Shown one piece after another: positions 15,146 through 19,854 of a stretch of 19,854 bases of DNA. The notes beneath the pieces were generated by a model. That model had not been told where the DNA came from, ran no database searches, and saw only the letters and a program-made list of their open reading frames with translations. Within the stretch, counting starts at the first letter, position 1. Each line of letters opens with the position of its first letter. The stretch covers positions 1 to 19,854 of the forward strand of contig CAJKNM010000025.1 of NCBI GenBank assembly GCA_905201285.1, in the 5' to 3' direction. The position numbers and the translations under genes were made by a program. The stretch is from an uncultured Eubacteriales bacterium (GTDB lineage: Bacteria > Bacillota > Clostridia > Monoglobales > Monoglobaceae).

Positions 15146-15176
15146 CCGACCGGCAAGACGATTTTCCGGGTGTCGG
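15146..15176 (-). promoter_or_regulatory. leader hairpin upstream of gdhA
   Basis: Inverted repeat CCGACCGG / CCGG-GTG-TCGG with a three-base bulge and a 12-base loop, 25 bases before the gdhA start and about 15 upstream of its ribosome binding site. There is no U-tract on either strand. It may stabilise or regulate the gdhA mRNA; no known riboswitch class was recognised. Confidence 0.4.
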
Positions 15177-15224
15177 TCTTTGTGCTGATATATTAATTTA
15201 ATTTTTTCCTGTATATTATAATTA

Positions 15225-16619
15225 TTATTTATTTTTAAGATACTCGTCTATTGAAGCCGCGGCACTTTTACCCGCTCCCATAGCAAGAATAACGGTTGCC
15301 GCACCTGTTACAACATCTCCGCCTGCCCAAACGCCGGTCTTGCTCGTCGCACCGTTTTCATCCTTTACAACGATACAGCCTCTTGCATTTGTTTCAAGAT
15401 CCGGAGTTGTATTTTTAATCAGCGGATTTGGTGTCTGACCTATCGCGATAACAACAACCTCAGCATCTATCTTAAACTCGCTTCCCTCAACCGGCACAGG
15501 GCGTCTGCGTCCTGAGGCATCAGGCTCTCCGAGTTCCATTCTGATACATTCAACCTGTGTTGCCCAGCCGTTTTCATCACCGTGAATCCTGACGGGGTTA
15601 CACAAAAGCTTAAAGTCAATGCCTTCTTCCTTTGCGTGGTGAATTTCTTCAACCCTTGCCGGCATTTCCTCCTCGCTTCTTCTATAGACAATACTTACGT
15701 TTTCCGCACCGAGACGTTTTGCGCTTCGCGCCGCGTCCATAGCAACGTTTCCGCCGCCGACAACAACAACGTCCTTTCCCATATAAATAGGTGTATCGTA
15801 TTCGGGAAAACGATAAGCCTTCATCAGATTTATTCGGGTCAGGAACTCGTTCGCGGAATACACACCGTTTAAGTTCTCTCCCTCTATTTTCATAAAACTC
15901 GGCAGACCGGCACCTGTTCCCACAAACACCGCATCATAGCCTTCGGTTGTAAGAAGCTCTTCAATCGAAAGAACCTTTCCTATAACCATATCTGTATAAA
16001 TATTAACACCGAGAGCCTTAAGCTTATCAATCTCGGCCTTAACTATATCCTTAGGAAGCCTGAATTCCGGAATTCCGTAAACCAGCACGCCGCCGGCAGT
16101 GTGAAAAGCTTCAAAAATCGATACGGAATATCCAAGCTTCGCCAAATCACCGGCACAGGTAAGCCCTGCGGGTCCCCCGCCGACAACAGCAACCTTCTTC
16201 TTATTGGAATCTATCTTAACGGCGTTTGCCCGCCCGTGCTTCATATGCCAATCGGCAACGAAACGCTCAAGTCTGCCTATTGCGACCGGCTCGCCCTTGA
16301 TTCCTCTGACACAGAACTTCTCACACTGGCTCTCCTGCGGACAGACTCTTCCGCAGACCGCGGGAAGCGAACTGGTCTCCTGAATCTTTAAATATGCGTC
16401 CTCAAACCTTCCCTCAGCAACAAGTCTGATAAATTCGGGAATCTTAACGTTTACCGGACAGCCGCCCATACATGGCTTATGCTTACAGTTAAGACAGCGC
16501 TGAGCCTCTTCAACAGCCATTTCTTCTGTATATCCGAGTGCAACCTCTTTAAAATTTTTATTTCTTACATTCGGATCCTGTTCGGGCATAGGAAGTTTTG
16601 TCAATGACATATTAGGCAT
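15225..16619 (-). CDS. nfnB: NfnB-type large subunit of NADH-dependent ferredoxin:NADP+ oxidoreductase (GltA-like)
   Basis: Flavoprotein of the glutamate-synthase small-subunit family. Paired with NfnA it carries out flavin-based electron bifurcation: NADH plus reduced ferredoxin reduce NADP+ to NADPH. The N terminus holds eight cysteines for two [4Fe-4S] clusters (C42, C45, C50, C54; C89, C93, C99, C103). Then come the FAD site VVGGGPAGLTCAG (146-158) and the NADPH site VVVVGGGNVAMDAA. The C-terminal GGDVVTGAATVILAMGAG is the second FAD contact. Length of 464 aa agrees with NfnB. The start has GGAGGG eight bases upstream and overlaps nfnA by 8 bases. Annotation as glutamate synthase alone would be misleading, because no large GltB subunit is here. 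SudA/SudB is an alternative name. Confidence 0.87.
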   Translation of the reverse strand: MPNMSLTKLPMPEQDPNVRNKNFKEVALGYTEEMAVEEAQRCLNCKHKPCMGGCPVNVKIPEFIRLVAEGRFEDAYLKIQETSSLPAVCGRVCPQESQCEKFCVRGIKGEPVAIGRLERFVADWHMKHGRANAVKIDSNKKKVAVVGGGPAGLTCAGDLAKLGYSVSIFEAFHTAGGVLVYGIPEFRLPKDIVKAEIDKLKALGVNIYTDMVIGKVLSIEELLTTEGYDAVFVGTGAGLPSFMKIEGENLNGVYSANEFLTRINLMKAYRFPEYDTPIYMGKDVVVVGGGNVAMDAARSAKRLGAENVSIVYRRSEEEMPARVEEIHHAKEEGIDFKLLCNPVRIHGDENGWATQVECIRMELGEPDASGRRRPVPVEGSEFKIDAEVVVIAIGQTPNPLIKNTTPDLETNARGCIVVKDENGATSKTGVWAGGDVVTGAATVILAMGAGKSAAASIDEYLKNK

Positions 16620-17457
16620 TTTTCATTCCCTCCAATCTGCATTTATGTGCCTCTCTTGCACTCTTTTCCTGCTGAGAGAACATTTTGGAACGGCGGATTG
16701 CCTCATCAAAGTCAACCTGATGTCCGTCAAAGTCGGGACCGTCAACACAGGCGAACTTCGTCTCACCGCCAACGGTAATACGACAGCCGCCGCACATTCC
16801 CGTTCCGTCTATCATAACCGGATTCATACTGACAACAGTCTTAATGCCGTACTCCTTTGTCAGCTGACAAACCGCCCTCATCATAACGAGCGGCCCGATA
16901 GCAATAACAATATCATACTTTCTTCCGCCCTTTATCAATTCTTCAAGCTTAGCGGTAACAAACCCCTTGTTTCCGTTTGAGCCATCGTCAGTCATCGTAT
17001 AAAGATTATTGCACGCGTCTCTGCACTCATCTTCAATTATAATAAGTTCACTATTGCGAAAACCGTTTATCATATCAACGTCAACGCCCATTGAATGGAG
17101 CTTTTTCGCCTGAGGATACGCGATTGCCGTTCCCAGGCCACCGCCTATAACCGCCGCGGTCTTGATGCCTTCAAAGTGTGAAGCTACACCGAGAGGACCA
17201 ACAAAATCCAAAAGATAGTCACCCTCATTCAATTCATTAAGTTTTTCGGTTGACATTCCTACAATCTGAAAAATAACCGTTACCGTTCCGCGGTCGCGGT
17301 CAAAATCCGCGATAGTAAAAGGAATTCTCTCGCCGCGTTCATCAATTCTCAAAATTATAAACTGACCGGGTTCGGCTTTTTTAGCAATGTACGGAGCCTC
17401 AACCTCTATAAGCGATACAGAAGGATTAAGACTTTCCTTTTTGACAATTTTAAACAA
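16612..17457 (-). CDS. nfnA: NfnA-type small subunit of NADH-dependent ferredoxin:NADP+ oxidoreductase
   Basis: Ferredoxin-NADP reductase-fold subunit that carries FAD, an NAD(H) site and a [2Fe-2S] cluster. The FAD motif RIPFTIAD lies at about 44-51. The nucleotide fold is AAVIGGGLGTAIAYPQAK (about 101-118). The cluster region is GTGMCGGCRITVGG...FAC with C222, C225 and C237, plus nearby Asp residues that could supply the fourth ligand known from NfnA. Length of 281 aa is typical. The start codon is TTG (17455-17457), supported by GGAGGTG eight bases upstream. It is transcribed from the promoter at 17532-17560 and overlaps nfnB, so the two subunits are translationally coupled. The PyrK/HydG-like family is related, but the nfnB partner settles the call. 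Confidence 0.87.
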   Translation of the reverse strand: MFKIVKKESLNPSVSLIEVEAPYIAKKAEPGQFIILRIDERGERIPFTIADFDRDRGTVTVIFQIVGMSTEKLNELNEGDYLLDFVGPLGVASHFEGIKTAAVIGGGLGTAIAYPQAKKLHSMGVDVDMINGFRNSELIIIEDECRDACNNLYTMTDDGSNGNKGFVTAKLEELIKGGRKYDIVIAIGPLVMMRAVCQLTKEYGIKTVVSMNPVMIDGTGMCGGCRITVGGETKFACVDGPDFDGHQVDFDEAIRRSKMFSQQEKSAREAHKCRLEGMKNA

Positions 17458-17480
17458 GTTTTACACCTCCGTATTTATAT

Positions 17481-17500
17481 ATAACGCTATATAACGCTAA
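17481..17500. repeat. 10-bp tandem direct repeat in the nfnA leader
   Basis: ATATAACGCT occurs twice back to back between the nfnA -10 box and its ribosome binding site. It might be an operator for a regulator of the nfnAB transcript or only chance in A/T-rich leader sequence. Confidence 0.5.
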
Positions 17501-17531
17501 TCACCCATTATTTAAGGATATCATCTAAAAT

Positions 17532-17560
17532 ATTATATCACATAAATTAAATGTATGCAA
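17532..17560 (-). promoter_or_regulatory. promoter for nfnA-nfnB
   Basis: On the minus strand: TTGCAT (17555-17560), 17-base spacer, TATAAT (17532-17537), with TG one base before the -10 (extended -10). The predicted leader of roughly 70 bases contains the ATATAACGCT tandem repeat. Confidence 0.8.
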
Positions 17561-17605
17561 CGTTTTTTAAAAATTTATTTAATATTTTTTGCGGAGTTGT
17601 CAAAT

Positions 17606-17842
17606 ATGTATTTCACATTTCAGAAAAAAATTTACCTTAACGAAGAACGTACGCCTGAAATTTTGAAAGGAATATGGTACAAGGGCACGGGACTCAGACC
17701 ATATTTGGAACAATTATCGGCTGACGACCAAAAAGCCTATTCAGACGATGTTATGCAATGCCTGATGGACACTTATCCTATACAGAAAAACGGCGAAATA
17801 ATATTCAGATTTCCAAGACTGTTCTTTGTTGCACAAAAATAG
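17606..17842 (+). pseudogene. C-terminal remnant of a trans-aconitate 2-methyltransferase (Tam-like)
   Basis: The open frame encodes about 78 aa. From WYKGTGLRPYLEQL to FPRLFFVAQK it closely follows the last ~60 residues of Tam (E. coli pattern WVTATGLRPWLQDL ... YPLQENG ... FPRLFIVA). The S-adenosylmethionine-binding Rossmann domain is missing. No continuation exists upstream, where the nfnA promoter region lies. GGAG sits nine bases before the ATG at 17606, so a short peptide could still be made, and the frame also extends upstream to 17555. The first ~20 residues do not match the family. A good terminator follows (17850-17876). The fragment cannot be a working methyltransferase. Confidence 0.8.
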
Positions 17843-17849
17843 TCTTTTC

Positions 17850-17876
17850 AAGGCAATCCTTATGGGTTGCCTTTTT
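17850..17876 (+). terminator. intrinsic terminator after the Tam remnant
   Basis: AAGGCAATCC pairs with GGGTTGCCTT (10 bp, one G-U) around TTAT, and the T-run reaches 17876. It lies 8 bases after the remnant's stop. It probably terminated the intact gene and now insulates the alkA promoter. Confidence 0.88.
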
Positions 17877-17946
17877 CGTTTCAGAAGTTTTTTGACTGTC
17901 TTTTAACGGAACTTATGCCGGGGTTACTTCTATTTATTATTGTAGC

Positions 17947-17968
17947 TTTCGGCGAACAATTTCGGCGA
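17947..17968. repeat. spaced direct repeat upstream of the alkA promoter
   Basis: TTTCGGCGA occurs twice with a 4-base gap, about 20 bases before the -35 element of the alkA-ogt promoter. The position would suit an activator site, but there is no independent support. The rest of 17877-17986 shows no gene. Confidence 0.4.
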
Positions 17969-17986
17969 TATTATAATATTATTTGT

Positions 17987-18014
17987 TTGATTTATTTTAT
18001 TTATATGATATAAT
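17987..18014 (+). promoter_or_regulatory. promoter for the alkA-ogt operon
   Basis: TTGATT (17987-17992), 16-base spacer, TATAAT (18009-18014), with TG one base before the -10 (extended -10). The start codon follows 40 bases later. Confidence 0.72.
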
Positions 18015-18053
18015 ACAAATATATCACGGAGTTAATATTGCGAGGTGAACAAA

Positions 18054-18710
18054 TTGTACTTTGAATATGATGATAATGCACTCCGATACCTAAAAAGCAA
18101 AGATAAAACTTTAAGCGATGTCATAGACAAAATCGGACATATAAACCGTGAGGTTGATACCGATTTGTTTTCATCTGTCGTTCATCATATTATCGGACAG
18201 CAGATTTCAACAAAAGCACAAGCAACAATATGGCAAAGAATCAATAAAGGTTTAGGTGTACTAAACGTTGACAGCATTATTAATGCCGGAGTGGAAAAGC
18301 TTCAATCCTTTGGTATGACATTTCGTAAAGCGGAATACATAACCGACTTTTCAGCCAAAATCAAAAACGGCGAATTTGATTTGGATGGTATTTGGTATAA
18401 ATCCGACAAAGACGCAATAGATGAGCTTGTTTCTCTTAAAGGTATCGGCGTATGGACCGCTGAGATGATTTTATTATTTTGTATGCAGCGTCAAAATGTT
18501 TTAAGCTTTGACGATTTGGCAATACAACGAGGACTTCGTATGGTATATCATCACCGAAGAATCGACCGAAAATTATTCGAAAAATATCGCAGACGTTTCA
18601 GTCCGTACTGCAGTGTGGCAAGTCTGTATTTGTGGGCTGTTGCAGGCGGGAAAATAGAAGGTATGAGAGATTATGCACCAAAAAAGAAAGGCGGAGAGAA
18701 TTCAAGATGA
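18054..18710 (+). CDS. DNA-3-methyladenine glycosylase II family (AlkA-like, HhH-GPD)
   Basis: Base-excision repair glycosylase that removes alkylated purines. The HhH-GPD core is visible: LVSLKGIGVWTAEMILLF is the helix-hairpin-helix, and the catalytic aspartate follows in LSFDDLAIQRGLR (D154 by this start). HHIIGQQISTKAQATIW is the usual core helix preceding them. It lacks the AlkA N-terminal domain, so it is the compact form of about 218 aa. I prefer the TTG start at 18054, because GAGGTG lies six bases upstream and gives MYFEYDDN..., a common family start; GTG at 18045 is the alternative. Its stop overlaps the ogt start (ATGA), giving a dedicated two-gene alkylation repair operon. Confidence 0.9.
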   Translation: MYFEYDDNALRYLKSKDKTLSDVIDKIGHINREVDTDLFSSVVHHIIGQQISTKAQATIWQRINKGLGVLNVDSIINAGVEKLQSFGMTFRKAEYITDFSAKIKNGEFDLDGIWYKSDKDAIDELVSLKGIGVWTAEMILLFCMQRQNVLSFDDLAIQRGLRMVYHHRRIDRKLFEKYRRRFSPYCSVASLYLWAVAGGKIEGMRDYAPKKKGGENSR

Positions 18711-19240
18711 TTTATACATACAAATACAATTCAAACCTCGGAAGCATAACGCTTGCAAGCAACGGCAAGTCATTGACGGGTTTGTGGTTTGACGGACAAA
18801 AGTATTTCGGCGATACTCTGCCGCACGAATATCAGGAAAAAAATCTGCCGGTTTTTGATGAAACCTCAGCGTGGCTTGACATATATTTTTCGGGCAAAAA
18901 TCCCGATTTCACGCCGTCATTGTCATTTAACACTTCACCTTTTCGGAAAATGGTATGGGAAATACTTTTGACAATTCCATACGGGAAAACTATGACCTAT
19001 GGTGAAATTGCGGGTAAAATTACCGAACAAAAAGGGCTTAAAAAAATGTCCGCCCAAGCTGTCGGCGGTGCTGTCGGACATAATCCAATTTCAATTATTG
19101 TGCCCTGTCACAGAGTAGTCGGAACAAACGGAAACTTAACCGGATATGCCGGAGGAATTGGGAGAAAAATCAAACTGTTAGAGCTTGAACAAACCGATAT
19201 GAACAGTTTTTTCATTCCGAAGAAAGGTACTGCTCTATGA
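18707..19240 (+). CDS. ogt: methylated-DNA--[protein]-cysteine S-methyltransferase (Ogt/MGMT)
   Basis: Suicide repair protein that transfers the methyl group from O6-methylguanine to its own cysteine. The active-site motif is VPCHRVVGTNG with C134. The DNA-binding helix region SPFRKMVWEILLTIPYGKTMTYGEIA and the helix AQAVGGAVGHNPISIIV precede it, and GYAGGIGRKIKLLELE follows. The start at 18707 overlaps the alkA stop as ATGA and has GGAG upstream. A longer frame starting at 18632 would read through alkA and is rejected. The 177-aa product is normal. The last ~14 residues (MNSFFIPKKGTAL) could be altered by the decayed sequence just downstream. Confidence 0.93.
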   Translation: MIYTYKYNSNLGSITLASNGKSLTGLWFDGQKYFGDTLPHEYQEKNLPVFDETSAWLDIYFSGKNPDFTPSLSFNTSPFRKMVWEILLTIPYGKTMTYGEIAGKITEQKGLKKMSAQAVGGAVGHNPISIIVPCHRVVGTNGNLTGYAGGIGRKIKLLELEQTDMNSFFIPKKGTAL

Positions 19241-19412
19241 GTCACAAGAGCACCGGGGCAATACAGCGGAACTGCCGGTTATTCAAAAGATGGAATGAAG
19301 TAAAACCGGGCTGAATAACATTATTGATGAATTTTCAGAGTTATGCAAAAACGGTGCCGGCGAATCCGATGACTCCGCACTTTCGGCCGTTTGCAAGTTA
19401 AAAAGGCAATAA
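19233..19412 (+). pseudogene. decayed short reading frame after ogt, unidentified
   Basis: One frame stays open from inside the end of ogt to a TAA at 19410-19412, apart from a single in-frame TGA at 19296-19298. The two halves read like real protein: HRGNTAELPVIQKMEE-like text before the stop and LNNIIDEFSELCKNGAGE after it. I do not recognise the family. It may be the remnant of a third gene of the operon or a frameshifted old end of ogt. Chance cannot be excluded at this length. Confidence 0.35.
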
Positions 19413-19460
19413 AAAGCCGAGTGTCATACAAAACCTTTCAAATTCTGTAAGAACACTCGG
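19411..19460 (-). terminator. intrinsic terminator for tRNA-Leu
   Basis: On the minus strand CCGAGTGT (19453-19460) pairs with ACACTCGG (19417-19424), followed by CTTTTTATT. It starts 3 bases beyond the tRNA CCA end. The loop is long (28 bases) and may contain an inner TACA/TGTA pairing. Confidence 0.8.
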
Positions 19461-19462
19461 TA

Positions 19463-19549
19463 TGGTGCGGATAAGAGGACTTGAACCTCCATGAAATTGC
19501 TTTCACATGGACCTGAACCATGCGCGTCTGCCAATTCCGCCATATCCGC
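19463..19549 (-). tRNA. tRNA-Leu, anticodon CAG
   Basis: 87 nt including an encoded CCA. The acceptor arms GCGGATA/TATCCGC pair fully with discriminator A. The anticodon stem ATGG/CCAT closes loop TTCAGGT, giving anticodon CAG. There is a long variable arm as expected for class II leucine tRNAs, and a T arm GAGGTTCAAGTCCTC. It reads CUG codons. It has its own promoter and terminator. Confidence 0.96.
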
Positions 19550-19647
19550 ATATTGATGTCTTTATTTTTACACGGCAAGACAAACCGAGACAGATCATAT
19601 CGCTTAACCTGTAAAGCTGTTATACACAAGTTACAACAACAAAATTT

Positions 19648-19676
19648 ATTATATCATATTAATTCTGCTGCGTCAA
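19648..19676 (-). promoter_or_regulatory. promoter for tRNA-Leu
   Basis: On the minus strand: TTGACG (19671-19676), 17-base spacer, TATAAT (19648-19653), with TG one base before the -10. This is near-consensus, as is usual for stable RNA. The tRNA 5' end is about 100 bases downstream, so a leader of roughly 90 bases is processed off. Confidence 0.87.
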
Positions 19677-19781
19677 GGCTTTTTTTAAAGTTTTTTATTC
19701 AATTGTGTTAAATTGTCAATGATGGGTGACATTTTTGTGAAAAAGGCTTTTCCGGCTCTTTCCATCGTATTTTGCCCACCG

Positions 19782-19809
19782 TTTCCAGATTGCCTGATGG
19801 TGCTATACT
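19782..19809 (+). promoter_or_regulatory. possible rightward promoter at the window edge
   Basis: TTTCCA (19782-19787), 16-base spacer, TATACT (19804-19809), with TG one base before the -10. It points out of the window. Apart from this and the tRNA promoter, I see no gene or RNA in 19550-19854. The sequence after the -10 (AAAAAAGTAGACAC) might belong to an insertion-sequence end, but only 45 bases remain, so this is unproven. Confidence 0.45.
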
Positions 19810-19854
19810 AAAAAAGTAGACACAAATCGCAAATGCTACCACTCTTTAACAGAG

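Noticed and set aside
15225..16619. Glutamate synthase small subunit paired with gdhA
   Set aside because: The overlapping partner gene is an NfnA-type subunit and no GltB large subunit is present, so the NfnAB reading fits better.
17461..17520. Rex (redox repressor) operator upstream of nfnA
   Set aside because: No sequence close to the TTGTTAA-N4-TTAACAA type palindrome was found; only the ATATAACGCT tandem repeat is present.
19438..19629. 63-aa minus-strand frame
   Set aside because: It reads through tRNA-Leu and its leader, so it is not coding.

Overview
The window looks like chromosome of an anaerobic, low-to-moderate GC Firmicute of class Clostridia, probably Oscillospiraceae/Ruminococcaceae-like. 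The evidence is an NfnAB-type bifurcating transhydrogenase, RqcP, YmdB and PgeF proteins, a zapA-dut-maf-mreBCD-mrdA run, strong AGGAGG-type ribosome binding sites, and TTGACA/TATAAT promoters often with an extended -10. No phage, CRISPR array or complete insertion sequence was seen. Almost everything is recognisable housekeeping, densely packed.

Layout. (1) 25-3820, plus strand: a five-gene cluster of rlmB (23S rRNA methylation), a YmdB phosphodiesterase, pgeF (muropeptide editing), dinB (polymerase IV) and rqcP (ribosome quality control). It ends at a perfect 16-bp bidirectional terminator (3830-3865). (2) 3868-4272, minus: mgsA with its own good promoter (4366-4394). (3) 13643 down to 4445, minus: nudF-zapA-U32 protease-dut-maf-mreB-mreC-mreD-mrdA, closely spaced and probably one long operon joining nucleotide-pool cleaning to cell division and lateral wall growth. 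(4) 17457 down to 13774, minus: nfnA-nfnB then gdhA, a redox/NADPH/glutamate block behind a clear promoter (17532-17560). (5) 17606-19412, plus: a C-terminal remnant of a trans-aconitate methyltransferase, a terminator, a two-gene alkylation-repair operon (alkA-like glycosylase and ogt), then a decayed reading frame. (6) 19411-19854: a tRNA-Leu(CAG) on the minus strand with its own promoter and terminator, then a non-coding right edge with a rightward promoter.

The most unusual object is the mreB gene. The fold, operon position and adenine-side residues are kept, but the three residues that position or activate the hydrolytic water in MreB (Glu of EEP, Asp and first Thr of DIGGGTT) are Ala, Asn and Ile here. 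This predicts an actin homologue that binds nucleotide but hydrolyses it poorly or not at all. Its partners MreC and PBP2 both carry long Ser-rich low-complexity C-terminal tails, and the minCDE/rodA genes often found between mrdA and mgsA in clostridia are absent. Together these suggest a remodelled elongation machinery. Other points of interest are a nested hairpin with an internal anti-Shine-Dalgarno in the nudF leader, and gene remnants around the alkylation-repair operon.
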